From positions 1-51,362 of the forward strand of contig NZ_QUMK01000041.1 in NCBI RefSeq assembly GCF_010907035.1: a stretch of 51,362 nucleotides of DNA, written 5' to 3'. Numbering within the stretch: the first letter of the stretch is position 1; each line of letters starts with the position of its first letter. Of this stretch, positions 1-9,091 are shown in pieces. Source of the DNA: Rhodopseudomonas sp. BR0M22. Lineage in GTDB: Bacteria; Pseudomonadota; Alphaproteobacteria; Rhizobiales; Xanthobacteraceae. Made by a program: the position numbers and the translations under genes. The notes beneath the pieces are model-generated. The model worked only from the letters and a program-made list of their open reading frames with translations, was not told the DNA's origin and did no database searches.

Positions 1-99
1 GTCATCGAGCAAACGAGGTCGGCAAGCTGCGCAGGTTCGCGGGCGGCTGCTGGTGATGAGATGTGATTGAGACGCGAGCATGATCGTGAGCGGCGACAG

Positions 100-1497
100 A
101 TGAGCAACAAGATGTGGGGCGGCCGATTCACCGATCGCCCCGACGCGATCATGGAAGAGATCAACGTCTCGATCGACGTCGATCGTCATCTCTATGCCCA
201 GGACATCACGGCGTCCAAGGCTCATGCGGCCATGCTCGCTGCGCAGGGCATTATCACCGCGAACGATGCGAAAAATATCGGCAAGGGTCTAGACACGATC
301 CTGTCAGAGATCGGCGCCGGTAAATTCACCTTCAAGCGTGCGCTCGAAGACATTCATATGAATGTCGAGAGCCGGCTCGCCGAACTGATCGGCCCTGCCG
401 CCGGCCGCTTGCACACCGCGCGCTCGCGCAACGATCAGGTCGCCACCGACTTCCGGCTCTATGTTCGGGATGTGCTCGACGAGACCGATGCGGCGCTGGC
501 GGCGCTGCAGCAGGCGCTGGCCGAGCGCGCGCTCGAGCAGGCCGAGACGGTGATGCCCGGCTTCACCCATCTGCAGACCGCGCAGCCGGTCACCTTCGGC
601 CACCATCTGATGGCCTATGTCGAGATGGTGGCGCGCGATCGCGGCCGGTTCCAGGACGCCCGCAAGCGGCTCAACGAAAGCCCGCTCGGCGCCGCGGCGC
701 TGGCCGGCACCTCGTTCCCGATCGACCGTCACGCCACCGCCGCCAAGCTCGGCTTCGACCGGCCGATGGCGAACTCGCTCGATGCGGTGTCGGACCGCGA
801 CTTCGTGCTGGAGACGCTGTCGGCGGCCTCGATCTGCGCGGTGCATCTGTCGCGCTTCGCCGAGGAGATCGTGATCTGGACCTCGCCGCTGGTCGGCCTG
901 ATCCGGCTGTCGGACAAGTTCACCACCGGCTCGTCGATCATGCCGCAGAAGCGCAATCCGGACGCCGCCGAACTGGTCCGCGCCAAGACCGGCCGGGTGA
1001 TCGGCGCGCTGAACGGCCTCTTGATCGTGATGAAGGGTCTGCCGCTCGCCTATCAAAAGGACATGCAGGAAGACAAGCAGGGCGCGATGGAAGGCTTCGC
1101 GGCGCTGTCGCTGGCGATCCGTGCGATCACCGGCATGGTCCGCGATCTCGAGCCGGAGCCGGAGCGGATGAAGGCGGCCGCGGGTGAGGGCTACGCCACC
1201 GCCACCGATCTGGCCGACTGGCTGGTGCGGACGCTGAAGATGCCGTTCCGCGAGGCGCATCACGTCACCGGCCGGATCGTCGGGCTGGCCGCCAAGAAGG
1301 GCGTGGCGCTGCACGAGCTGCCGCTCGCCGAGATGCAGGGGATCGAAAAACGCATCACCAAGGACGTGCTGGCGGTTCTCAGCGTCGAATCCTCGGTGAA
1401 GAGCCGTACCTCCTATGGCGGCACCGCGCCGAAGAACGTCCGCAGCCAGGCCAAGGCCTGGCTCAAGCGGCTCGCCAAGAACGGCAAAACGCGCTGA
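100..1497 (+). CDS. argH: Argininosuccinate lyase
   Basis: Cleaves argininosuccinate to arginine and fumarate, the last step of arginine biosynthesis, in the cytoplasm. The 465-aa product has the family start [10 protein letters not shown], the HTARSRNDQ segment, and the fumarase/aspartase signature [12 protein letters not shown] near residue 280, whose flexible loop carries the catalytic Ser. Length matches the family. The ATG at 100 is chosen over an in-frame TTG at 67 because family members begin at [10 protein letters not shown]. It is followed on the same strand by a small lipoprotein gene and lysA, a common alphaproteobacterial order. Identity is secure from motifs and length. Confidence 0.97.
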   Translation: MSNKMWGGRFTDRPDAIMEEINVSIDVDRHLYAQDITASKAHAAMLAAQGIITANDAKNIGKGLDTILSEIGAGKFTFKRALEDIHMNVESRLAELIGPAAGRLHTARSRNDQVATDFRLYVRDVLDETDAALAALQQALAERALEQAETVMPGFTHLQTAQPVTFGHHLMAYVEMVARDRGRFQDARKRLNESPLGAAALAGTSFPIDRHATAAKLGFDRPMANSLDAVSDRDFVLETLSAASICAVHLSRFAEEIVIWTSPLVGLIRLSDKFTTGSSIMPQKRNPDAAELVRAKTGRVIGALNGLLIVMKGLPLAYQKDMQEDKQGAMEGFAALSLAIRAITGMVRDLEPEPERMKAAAGEGYATATDLADWLVRTLKMPFREAHHVTGRIVGLAAKKGVALHELPLAEMQGIEKRITKDVLAVLSVESSVKSRTSYGGTAPKNVRSQAKAWLKRLAKNGKTR

Positions 1498-1582
1498 GGG
1501 CGGCCGCCGTCCGGCGTATTCGGGGGGCTCGCCAGCGCGGCGCAATCTCGGTATGGTGCCGCGCCAATTGGGGATATTCGAC

Positions 1583-1834
1583 GTGAATCGCGTGACCAAC
1601 CCATCGCGATGGGCGCTTCTGGTGATTGTGGCGGCGACGCTGGCGCTGGCGGGCTGCGGCCGTAAAGCCGGCCTGGATCTGCCGCCGGGCGTCGCCGATA
1701 CGCCATCGGCCGCGCCGGCGACCAAGCCGGAGGCCAAGGGCGACGTGTTCGACTCGTCCTACGGCACCAACGCCCCGCCGTCCGCCGCCAAGGGGCGTAA
1801 GCGAAGCACCATTCTCGATCCGCTGCTGGACTAA
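1583..1834 (+). CDS. lptM: LptM-like small lipoprotein
   Basis: A predicted 83-aa outer-membrane lipoprotein. A short basic N-region and hydrophobic core (LLVIVAATLALAGC) end in the lipobox LAGC, followed by GRKAGLDLPPG. This resembles the LAGCGRKGPL start of LptM (YifL), which in E. coli assists assembly of the LptD LPS translocon. The rest is Pro/Ala/Lys-rich and probably disordered. The GTG at 1583 gives a normal signal peptide; an ATG at 1553 would add ten residues. It lies between argH and lysA, 8 bp before lysA, where LptM-like genes are usual in Rhizobiales. The functional name rests on the motif and context. Confidence 0.8.
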   Translation: MNRVTNPSRWALLVIVAATLALAGCGRKAGLDLPPGVADTPSAAPATKPEAKGDVFDSSYGTNAPPSAAKGRKRSTILDPLLD

Positions 1835-1842
1835 GCGCCAAG

Positions 1843-3108
1843 ATGCGTCATTTCGACTATCGCGACGGCGTGCTGCACGCCGAAGGCGTCAGCCTTGCGT
1901 CGATCGCGCAAGACGTCGGCACGCCGTTTTACTGCTACTCGACCGCCACGCTGGAGCGGCACTACCGGGTGTTCACCGAGGCCTTCGCCGGCCTTGATAC
2001 GCTGGTGTGCTACGCCATGAAGGCCAATTCCAACCAGTCGGTGCTGCGCACGCTGGCCAAGCTCGGCGCCGGCGCCGACGTGGTGTCGGGCGGCGAATTG
2101 CAGCGGGCGCTGGCCGCCGGTATTCCGCCGAGCAAGATCGTGTTTTCCGGCGTCGGCAAGACCGAGCCCGAGCTGCGCGCCGCGCTCGCCCACGACATCA
2201 AGTGCCTCAACGTCGAATCCGAGCCCGAGCTCGAACTGCTGTCGCGGCTCGCGGTCGAGACCGGTCGCACCGCGCGGATTTCCCTGCGGGTCAACCCGGA
2301 CGTCGACTCCGGCACCCACGCCAAGATTTCGACCGGCAAGTCCGAAAACAAGTTCGGCATTCCGATCCGTCACGCCCGCGAGGTCTATGCCCGCGCCGCC
2401 AGGCTGCCGGGCATCAAGGTTACCGGCGTCGACGTCCATATCGGCAGCCAGATCATCGACTTGGCGCCGATGGAAGCGGCATTTCGTATCGTCGCCGAAT
2501 TCATCCACGTGCTGCGCGGCGATGGCCACACCGTCAGCCACGTCGATTTCGGCGGCGGCCTCGGCATCCCGTACTACGAGGATCGCGACGCGCCGCCGGA
2601 GCCGTTCGCCTATGCGGAGATGGTCAAGCGCGTCACCCACAATCTCGGCTGCGCGCTGCTGTTCGAACCCGGGCGGATGATCGTCGGCAATGCCGGCATC
2701 CTGGTCGCCAAGGTGATCTACGTGAAGCACGGCGACGGCAAGACCTTCGTGATCATCGACGCGGCGATGAACGACCTGATCCGCCCGACGCTGTACGAGG
2801 CGTATCACGAGATCCTGCCGGTGGCGGAGCCGGCGCCCGGCGCCAAGATGATGGTGGCCGATGTGGTTGGCCCGGTGTGCGAAACCGGCGACTACCTCGC
2901 GCTCGACCGCAAGCTGCCGGAGCTGAAGTCCGGCGATCTGATCGCGATCATGACCTCGGGCGCTTACGGCGCGGTGCAGGCGTGTACTTACAATACGCGC
3001 GCGCTGGTGCCTGAAGTGCTGGTGAAGGACGATCAGGTCGCGGTGGTGCGTCCACGCATCGAGGTCGAGCAACTGATCGCGATGGACAAGCCGGCGCCGT
3101 GGCTGTGA
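1843..3108 (+). CDS. lysA: Diaminopimelate decarboxylase
   Basis: Decarboxylates meso-diaminopimelate to L-lysine, the last step of lysine synthesis, with pyridoxal phosphate. The 421-aa protein has the PLP lysine in CYAMKANSNQ (Lys60), the phosphate-binding glycine loop GGGLGIPY, the EPGR segment, and CETGDYLA near the C-terminus, which supplies the active-site Cys from the second subunit of the dimer. Full length for the fold III decarboxylase family. It starts 8 bp after the lptM-like gene and probably shares its transcript. Confidence 0.97.
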   Translation: MRHFDYRDGVLHAEGVSLASIAQDVGTPFYCYSTATLERHYRVFTEAFAGLDTLVCYAMKANSNQSVLRTLAKLGAGADVVSGGELQRALAAGIPPSKIVFSGVGKTEPELRAALAHDIKCLNVESEPELELLSRLAVETGRTARISLRVNPDVDSGTHAKISTGKSENKFGIPIRHAREVYARAARLPGIKVTGVDVHIGSQIIDLAPMEAAFRIVAEFIHVLRGDGHTVSHVDFGGGLGIPYYEDRDAPPEPFAYAEMVKRVTHNLGCALLFEPGRMIVGNAGILVAKVIYVKHGDGKTFVIIDAAMNDLIRPTLYEAYHEILPVAEPAPGAKMMVADVVGPVCETGDYLALDRKLPELKSGDLIAIMTSGAYGAVQACTYNTRALVPEVLVKDDQVAVVRPRIEVEQLIAMDKPAPWL

Positions 3109-3475
3109 GCAGGTCGTTCCCCTGAGAAAAGTCGTCCCCCTGAGAGAAGGGGGGGACCGCCAGACGCGGCGTACAAATTCCTGGCGGTCCCGGCCGCGCT
3201 TGAAATCCATAGCCGTGAACATGCGGCTTCGCCGGCCACGCGCGCGACCGGCCGACCGTAGCGCTCCGGCGGATCAGAGCAATTTGAAGTGCTTTTTAAC
3301 CTAACCGATCAACCTTAACGGAGCAGCGCCGGCTCCAATTGGAGCGCGCCGGGCTGCACATCATCGGTGGCTACTGCGATGAAACAGCCTTAGTTCGGCC
3401 CCCAAGGCATCCCAACAGGGGGGCGGCGTGGCTACGTGCCGGACCGCCACCGACCCTCGGCGAGACCTTACCACT
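3109..3475. other. Intergenic region lysA to cytochrome b561
   Basis: No credible gene was seen in these 367 bp. Two structures are visible. At 3134-3157 GTCCCCC pairs with GGGGGAC across a 10-nt loop, just after lysA, but without a clear T-run, so termination is uncertain. At 3332-3345 there is a perfect 14-bp palindrome (GCTCCAATTGGAGC), with outer GCAGC/GCTGC arms at 3323 and 3353. It lies about 130 bp before the cytochrome b561 start and could be an operator. The stretch near 3280-3320 is more A/T-rich than its surroundings and may hold the promoter. Confidence 0.4.
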
Positions 3476-4045
3476 ATGACGGACCTGACTGCCGCGAATA
3501 CACCCGCCGGGCCCGACAAGTACCCGGTCGTTCTCCGCATCCTGCATTGGCTGCGCGCGATTCTGATTCTTGGACTGATTGCGGCAGGCTGGACGATGAC
3601 TTCGCTCGACGACGGCACCGAGGCGAAGTTTGCCCAGCTCTATCCACTGCACAAATCATTCGGCGTCCTGGTCTTCCTGATCGTGCTGGTTCAACTGGCG
3701 ATTCGGAGTGCGGTGCGTCTGCCCTCAGAGCCGGTGCTGCCCGCACACGAGCGAGTACTGTCGCGCGTCGTTCACATCGCGATCTACGTGCTGCTGTTGA
3801 CCGTTCCATTGATGGGTTACGCGATGTCCAGCACCTATCCGGATAGCGACGGTGTGACACTGTTCGGCCTCCCTCTCCCCGAACTGCTACCCAAGAGCGA
3901 GCCGTGGTTCCGCGTGTTCCAATTCCTGCACAAGGTCTTTGCGTACAGCCTGCTGGGGCTGGTCGGATTGCACGTCGCGGGCGCTTTGAAGCATCGCTTT
4001 GTCGATGCCGATCCGAACGCCGACGTGTTGCGGCGGATGTGGTAG
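3476..4045 (+). CDS. Cytochrome b561 family protein
   Basis: A predicted four-helix inner-membrane di-heme cytochrome b of the CybB/YodB group, which passes electrons between quinols and periplasmic or respiratory partners. The 189-aa product has four hydrophobic spans and conserved histidines in HWLRA, HKSFG, HIAIY and HVAGAL, as expected for two b hemes. The ATG at 3476 (MTDLTAAN) is preferred; an upstream GTG at 3428 would add a charged, non-conserved leader. It stands alone between lysA and the TIGR02302 gene, and its redox partner cannot be told from the sequence. Confidence 0.88.
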   Translation: MTDLTAANTPAGPDKYPVVLRILHWLRAILILGLIAAGWTMTSLDDGTEAKFAQLYPLHKSFGVLVFLIVLVQLAIRSAVRLPSEPVLPAHERVLSRVVHIAIYVLLLTVPLMGYAMSSTYPDSDGVTLFGLPLPELLPKSEPWFRVFQFLHKVFAYSLLGLVGLHVAGALKHRFVDADPNADVLRRMW

Positions 4046-4200
4046 GGCCTGCGCGCTCGCGCGGCGGCTGAGCAGGTTCGGGCCGGCCGTGGCCGGCACT
4101 GTGACGAGGTCCGCACGACGACGTCACGTCTTTGTGTCGGGGCCGGTCTGTCCGGGCTCGGGCCTGCTGTGCCTCATTGCCGCCGTTGTGCTACGCTGCT

Positions 4201-6774
4201 GTGAGCAGCAATCCGGAGAGATGGTTGAGCGGCAGCATTCCCGATCCGTCGCAGGCCCCGCACGATGAAGAGGCGGTCGCGCGGCTGCACCTGGACAAGG
4301 CGATCGGGCGCGCGACGCTGGCGATTGCCTGGGAACGGGCATGGCCGCACCTGGCGCGATTGATCAGCGTCGTCGGGCTGTTCCTGGCACTGTCGTGGGC
4401 TGGTCTCTGGCTGGTGTTGCCGTTTTCCGGCCGCATCGTCGGCATGGTGCTGCTGGCCGCGCTCGCGCTCGCCGCCCTGATCCCCGCCGTCAGGTTCCGC
4501 TGGCCGAGTCGCGACGAGGCGCTGGCGCGGCTCGACCGGAACACCGGCCTGAAGCATCGCCCGGCCACCGCTCTCGGCGACACGCTGGCGACCGGCGATC
4601 CGGTGGCGCGGGCATTGTGGCAGGCGCAGCGTGACCGCACCCTGGCGACGATCCGCGGGCTCAAGCCGGGGTTGCCGTCGCCGCGGCTGCCGATCCACGA
4701 TCCTTGGGGGCTGCGGGCTCTTGTGGTGATCCTGTTGGTCGCGACCTTCTTTGCGGCCGGCGAGGAACGCACCGCGCGGGTGATGGCGGCGTTCGACTGG
4801 AACGGCGCGATGGCGCCGTCGAATGTCCGGGTCGACGCCTGGGTGACGCCGCCGGTCTATACCAACAAGCCGCCGATCATTCTGACCTCCGCGTCCAACA
4901 AGGATCTCGCCACCCCGAGCAGCGGCGCGCTGGCCGTACCAGTCGGCTCCACCTTGCTGGTCCGGTCGAGCGGCGGCGACCTCGATGTCGCGGTCAGCGG
5001 CGGCGTGGTCGAGATCAAGCCGGACAACGAAGTCCCGAAGGGCGTCAGCGAGCGGCATTTCCGCATCACCGGCGACGGCACCGCGCGCGTGCGCGCGCCG
5101 GCGAGCGAAGCCCCGTGGAGTTTCTCAGCGACGCCGGACAAGCCGCCCGCAATCGCGCTCGCCAAGGAGCCGCAGCGCCAGGCGCGCGGCTCGCTGCAAC
5201 TGTCCTACAAGCTCGAAGACGATTACGGGGTGACGGAGGCCGAGGCGCGTTTCACCGCTGCGCCGGCCGCCAAGACCCCTGACGCTAAACCGGCTGATGC
5301 GCCGCGGCCGTTGTTCGAGCCGCCGCAGATCAAGCTGGTGCTGCCGAATGCCCGCACCCGTGCCGGCGTCGGCCAGACCGTGAAGGATTTCAGCGAAGAT
5401 CCCTATGCGGGCGCCGAAGTGGAGCTGACGCTCACCGCCAAGGACGAGGCCGGCAACGAAGGCCGTAGCGAGCCGTTTGCGATGCGGCTGCCGGAGCGGC
5501 TGTTCACCAAGCCGCTGGCCCGCGCTTTGATCGAGCAACGCCGCATCCTGGCGCTCGACGCCAACGCCAACAAGAAAGTCCACACCGCGCTCGATGCGTT
5601 GATGATCGCCCCCGAGGTGTTCACCCCGAACGCCGGTCAGTATCTCGGGCTCTACACGATCGCCGATCAGCTCGAACGCGCCGGCACCGACGACCAGCTC
5701 CGCGAGGTCGTGAGCAATCTGTGGTCGCTGGCGGTGTCGATCGAAGACGGCGATGCGTCGGATGTCGAGAAGGCATTGCGGGCCGCGCAGGATGCTCTGA
5801 AGGACGCGCTGGAGCGCGGCGCGCCGGACGAGGAGATCAAGCAGCTCACCGACAAGCTGCGTGCGGCGCTCGACGCCTACATGCGCCAGCTCGCCGAGCA
5901 GCTTCGCAACAATCCGCAGCAGCTCGCCCGGCCGCTCGATCCGAACACCAAGGTGATGCGGCAGCAGGATCTCGACGCCATGATCCAGCGGCTGGAGCGG
6001 ATGTCTCGCTCCGGCGACAAGGAGGCCGCCAAGCAACTGCTCGATCAGCTCGCGCAGATGCTCGAGAACCTGCAGATGGCCCAGCCCGGCCAGGGCGGCG
6101 ACAGCGACATGGAGCAGGCGCTCAACGAACTCGGCGACATGATCCGCAAGCAGCAGCAGCTCCGCGACAAGACCTACAAGCAGGGGCAGGATCAGCGCCG
6201 CGACCGGATGCGCGGCCAGGACGGCGAGCAGAATCTCGGCGATTTGCAGCAGGATCAGCAGAACCTGCACGACCGCTTGCGCAAGCTGCAGCAGGAACTC
6301 GCCAAGCGTGGCTTCGGCCAGAACCAGCCCGGCGACAAGGGCGAGCAGGGTCAGCAAGGCCAGCAAGGCGAGGGCGGTCTCGATCAGGCCGACTCGGCGA
6401 TGGGCGACGCCGAAGGCCGGCTCGGCGACGGCAATGCCGACGGCGCGGTGGACTCACAAGGCCGCGCGCTCGAAGCGCTGCGCCAGGGCGCGCAGAAACT
6501 CGCCGAAGCGATGCAACAGGGCGATGGAGACGGCCAGGCCGATGGCCAGGGCAACCGTCCCGGCCGACAACAGAGCGGCGCCAACCAGACCGATCCGCTC
6601 GGCCGTCCGCTCCGCGGCCGCGACCTCGGCGACGATCTCACCGTGAAGATTCCCGGCGAAATCGACGTTCAGCGCGTCCGCCGCATTCTCGAAGAACTCC
6701 GCCGCCGCCTCGGCGATTCCGGCCGCCCGCAGATCGAACTCGACTATATCGAGCGGCTGCTGAAGGATTATTAG
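4201..6774 (+). CDS. TIGR02302/DUF4175 family membrane protein
   Basis: A large membrane protein of unknown function found across Rhizobiales. From this start it has 857 residues. The first 200 contain three hydrophobic spans (near LISVVGLFLALSWAGLWLVL, IVGMVLLAALALAALI and ALVVILLVATFFAA). A long beta-rich periplasmic-type region follows, then a helical region, and a C-terminal third very rich in Gln, Asp and Gly with likely coiled coils, ending in a conserved RRRLGDSGRPQIELDYIERLL-like segment. Starts are ambiguous: GTG 4201, TTG 4225 (with GGAGAG 4 nt upstream) and an earlier GTG/ATG-type extension to 4132. Family assignment is from overall layout; no function is proposed. Confidence 0.85.
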   Translation: MSSNPERWLSGSIPDPSQAPHDEEAVARLHLDKAIGRATLAIAWERAWPHLARLISVVGLFLALSWAGLWLVLPFSGRIVGMVLLAALALAALIPAVRFRWPSRDEALARLDRNTGLKHRPATALGDTLATGDPVARALWQAQRDRTLATIRGLKPGLPSPRLPIHDPWGLRALVVILLVATFFAAGEERTARVMAAFDWNGAMAPSNVRVDAWVTPPVYTNKPPIILTSASNKDLATPSSGALAVPVGSTLLVRSSGGDLDVAVSGGVVEIKPDNEVPKGVSERHFRITGDGTARVRAPASEAPWSFSATPDKPPAIALAKEPQRQARGSLQLSYKLEDDYGVTEAEARFTAAPAAKTPDAKPADAPRPLFEPPQIKLVLPNARTRAGVGQTVKDFSEDPYAGAEVELTLTAKDEAGNEGRSEPFAMRLPERLFTKPLARALIEQRRILALDANANKKVHTALDALMIAPEVFTPNAGQYLGLYTIADQLERAGTDDQLREVVSNLWSLAVSIEDGDASDVEKALRAAQDALKDALERGAPDEEIKQLTDKLRAALDAYMRQLAEQLRNNPQQLARPLDPNTKVMRQQDLDAMIQRLERMSRSGDKEAAKQLLDQLAQMLENLQMAQPGQGGDSDMEQALNELGDMIRKQQQLRDKTYKQGQDQRRDRMRGQDGEQNLGDLQQDQQNLHDRLRKLQQELAKRGFGQNQPGDKGEQGQQGQQGEGGLDQADSAMGDAEGRLGDGNADGAVDSQGRALEALRQGAQKLAEAMQQGDGDGQADGQGNRPGRQQSGANQTDPLGRPLRGRDLGDDLTVKIPGEIDVQRVRRILEELRRRLGDSGRPQIELDYIERLLKDY

Positions 6775-6792
6775 GGCGGCTCACCGCCAGCC

Positions 6793-6835
6793 CCGTCATT
6801 CCGGGCGCTCGCGTCGCGAGCGAGCCCGGAATCCA
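6793..6835. repeat. Palindromic intergenic repeat, family B (single arm)
   Basis: A hairpin beginning CGTCATTCCGGGCGC and ending GAGCCCGGAATC, with an internal CTCGCG/CGCGAG stem. The same motif occurs in two-armed form at 15575, 17713 and 21176. It lies just after the TIGR02302 stop, between two convergent genes, where it could act as a bidirectional terminator or mRNA end-stabiliser. Confidence 0.8.
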
Positions 6836-6886
6836 GAAGTTGGGGCGCCGGGCGGCGCCCAAATAGGAAACTCACTGCCCGCGTCG

Positions 6887-6930
6887 CCCTCACCCCAGCC
6901 CTCTCCCGCAAGCGGGAGAGGGGGCGCGCT
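6887..6930. repeat. Palindromic repeat, family A
   Basis: The core CCCTCACCCCAGCCCTCTCCC is followed by a hairpin CTCTCCCGC-AA-GCGGGAGAG at 6901-6920. Copies are found at 22955, 23033 and, in frame inside polA, at 25105. It lies in the convergent gap between the TIGR02302 and cpdR-like genes. Confidence 0.85.
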
Positions 6931-6954
6931 GCGAAGCGGGGATGGCGTTGGTGA

Positions 6955-7332
6955 TTAGTTTCTCTTCTTCGCCGTGAGCGCATCCGCGACTGCTGTGCGG
7001 ATGTCGGCCACCGAGAACGGCTTGGTGACGACGTCGTGCACGATCGCGTCGAGGCCGGAGGCGCGTTCGCGTTGATCGGCGAAGCCGGTCATCAGCAGGA
7101 TCGTCAGTTCCGGGAAGTCGCGCGCCGCTGCCAGCGCCAGCGCGATGCCGTCCATGATCGGCATCTTGATGTCGGTCAGCAGCAGGTCGAATCTGCCGTT
7201 CTGGTTGGTGAGGATCTCCAGCGCTTCGCTGCCGTCCTCGGCCGTCACGGTTTCGTGGCCGTCCATGCCGATCGCGCGTGCGACCAGCATGCGCATCGAT
7301 TCTTCGTCGTCGGCGATCAGGATGCGCGCCAT
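6955..7332 (-). CDS. cpdR: CpdR-like single-domain response regulator
   Basis: A 125-aa stand-alone receiver domain with no output domain. It has the acidic pocket Asp8/Asp9, phospho-acceptor Asp54 in LLLTDIKMP, Thr82 and Lys104 (VTKPF), so it should be phosphorylatable. The segment MTGFADQRERASGLDAIVHD closely matches what I recall of CpdR, the alphaproteobacterial receiver that, when unphosphorylated, brings ClpXP to the cell pole to degrade cell-cycle proteins. The start at MARILIADDEES is chosen because the longer frame adds a basic, unrelated leader. Neighbouring ZitP-like and ftsEX genes fit a cell-cycle context. The name is by recalled similarity; another single-domain receiver is possible. 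Confidence 0.78.
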   Translation of the reverse strand: MARILIADDEESMRMLVARAIGMDGHETVTAEDGSEALEILTNQNGRFDLLLTDIKMPIMDGIALALAAARDFPELTILLMTGFADQRERASGLDAIVHDVVTKPFSVADIRTAVADALTAKKRN

Positions 7333-7391
7333 CGTTCTATTCCCTCGTCGCGGCCGGCGCCGGTCCGCGTGCAACTATACTCATCATGACC

Positions 7392-8288
7392 TCAGGCGCC
7401 GCCTGCGGCAATGTCACGCCGGTTGAAGAAGCGCACGTCGATCGATCGCGCTTCGGCGGGCGGCGACGCCAGCCGTGTCCGGAACCAAGCGGTCTCGCCG
7501 GGCCGCAGCGCCTGCTGTTCCAGCACCGCGTTCCAGGCGTAAATCTCGGTGCCCTTGCCGTCGCGCACCGAGAATCGCAGTCGCGGCACATCGACGGTCT
7601 TCTTGGCTTGGCCGACGATCACGCCTTCGATCACCAGCACCGGCTTGGATTCCACCGTCTCGCGGCTGATCTTGACGTCCTTGATCGCCAGCCCACGCAG
7701 GTTCACGTCGAAACCGATCGTCTGGTAGAACGCCGCCGTCTGCGGCATCAGCCGGACGATGTCGACGCGCCAGATCAGCAGGCCGAGCGCCACCGACCCG
7801 AACACCGCGATCGCAAGCTGCGCGTTGAGGAGCGACTTGACCGCCTTGATCGGCTCCTGGCGCAGTTCCGTCAGCCGTTCCTTGATGCTGCTGTGGCGGC
7901 GCCTGGTGCCGAACGACGGTTTGCGTTTGCGCCGCCGCGGCAGCGGCTCTTCGTCGTCGCCCGGTGCGGGCTCGTTGGCAAGCGCGCGCACGAACGGATC
8001 GAAGTCGCCCTGCCCGGGCAGGTCCGCGGTGATCGGCGGGCTCTCGACAACGGGGGGGTCTTGCTCATCCTCGGTCACGCCCCAACCGGGGTTATTGGCA
8101 AGGTCGTTGGTGGCCGGCTGCTGTTGGTCGACCGTCATCGCGGCGACACGGACGTCGCTCTGCACGTCTTCGGGGCGCGCCAGCCAGACTTCCTTGCACC
8201 GGGAACAACGTACCGTCCGGCCGGCATCTCCCAGTTTGGCCGGATCGATCGCATAGGATGTCGTACAATGCGGGCAGACGATATGCAT
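7392..8288 (-). CDS. ZitP-like MJ0042 zinc-ribbon membrane protein
   Basis: A 298-aa protein with an N-terminal zinc ribbon (Cys5, Cys8, Cys28, Cys31) of the MJ0042 type. An acidic then basic linker follows, then one transmembrane span around residues 163-182 (LAIAVFGSVALGLLIWRV), and a C-terminal beta-rich DUF3426-type domain. The layout matches Caulobacter ZitP, a polar protein that binds PopZ. Arg24, Arg27 and Trp35 lie at positions I recall as important for PopZ binding in ZitP. It is divergent from ftsE with a 143-bp gap, as might suit a polar or division function. The ZitP name is inference. Confidence 0.75.
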   Translation of the reverse strand: MHIVCPHCTTSYAIDPAKLGDAGRTVRCSRCKEVWLARPEDVQSDVRVAAMTVDQQQPATNDLANNPGWGVTEDEQDPPVVESPPITADLPGQGDFDPFVRALANEPAPGDDEEPLPRRRKRKPSFGTRRRHSSIKERLTELRQEPIKAVKSLLNAQLAIAVFGSVALGLLIWRVDIVRLMPQTAAFYQTIGFDVNLRGLAIKDVKISRETVESKPVLVIEGVIVGQAKKTVDVPRLRFSVRDGKGTEIYAWNAVLEQQALRPGETAWFRTRLASPPAEARSIDVRFFNRRDIAAGGA

Positions 8289-8431
8289 GGCGAATCGCTG
8301 GCTATAAGGTTCGTCCGATCGTACCGGCGTTCCGTTAACGAATCGGAAACCATAGCCGCCTCACAACGGCGGCACGGGCAGATGGCGTGGCGTGCCCTTT
8401 CTCCCCGCGCCGATCGAAATCGGAGCTGAAC

Positions 8432-9091
8432 GTGGTCCGCTTCGAAAATGTCGGCCTGCGCTATGGGCTTGGTCCGGAGATTCTCCGCGACCTCAATTTT
8501 GCAATTCCGGCGCACTCGTTCCAGTTCCTCACCGGCCCGTCCGGTGCGGGCAAGACCTCGCTGCTGAGGCTGCTGTTCCTGTCGTTGCGGCCGACCCGCG
8601 GGCTCGTCAATCTGTTCGGCAACGACGTGTCGCTGCTCGGCAAGGACGAGGTCGCGGCGCTGCGCCAGCGCATCGGCATCGTGCTGCAGGACTTCCGCCT
8701 GCTCGACCACATGACCACCTATGAGAACGTTGCGCTGCCGTTCCGGGTCACCGGGCGTGACGAGTCGAGCTATCGCAAGGAGGTCATCGATCTGTTGAAG
8801 TGGGTCGGACTCGGCGACCGGATGGACGCGCTGCCGCCGGTGCTGTCGGGCGGCGAGAAGCAGCGCGCCGCGATCGCCCGCGCGGTGATCGGCCGGCCGC
8901 ATCTGCTGCTCGCCGACGAGCCGACCGGCAACGTCGACCCGACGCTCGGGCGCCGGTTGCTGCGGCTGTTTGTGGAATTGAACAAGACCGGGACCGCGGT
9001 GGTGATCGCGACACACGACATCAATCTGATGGATCAATACGAAGCGCGCCGGCTGGTGCTGCACCAGGGTCGGCTTCACGTTTATGAATAG
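8432..9091 (+). CDS. ftsE: Cell division ATP-binding protein FtsE
   Basis: The ATPase of the FtsEX complex, which couples the cytoplasmic divisome to activation of periplasmic peptidoglycan hydrolases. The 219-aa product has Walker A GPSGAGKT, signature LSGGEKQR and Walker B LLLADEPTGN followed by the H-loop in ATHD, all intact. The GTG at 8432 is chosen because GGAG lies 6 nt upstream and the protein then has normal FtsE length; a start at 8387 would add 15 unrelated residues. Its end overlaps ftsX by 8 bp, indicating translational coupling. Confidence 0.95.
   Translation: MVRFENVGLRYGLGPEILRDLNFAIPAHSFQFLTGPSGAGKTSLLRLLFLSLRPTRGLVNLFGNDVSLLGKDEVAALRQRIGIVLQDFRLLDHMTTYENVALPFRVTGRDESSYRKEVIDLLKWVGLGDRMDALPPVLSGGEKQRAAIARAVIGRPHLLLADEPTGNVDPTLGRRLLRLFVELNKTGTAVVIATHDINLMDQYEARRLVLHQGRLHVYE

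Noticed and set aside
1-66. Possible start of a divergent gene (such as tlpA) at the left edge
   Set aside because: Only a few bases would be inside the window (ATG on the minus strand at 5-3) with no ribosome site; nothing can be supported.
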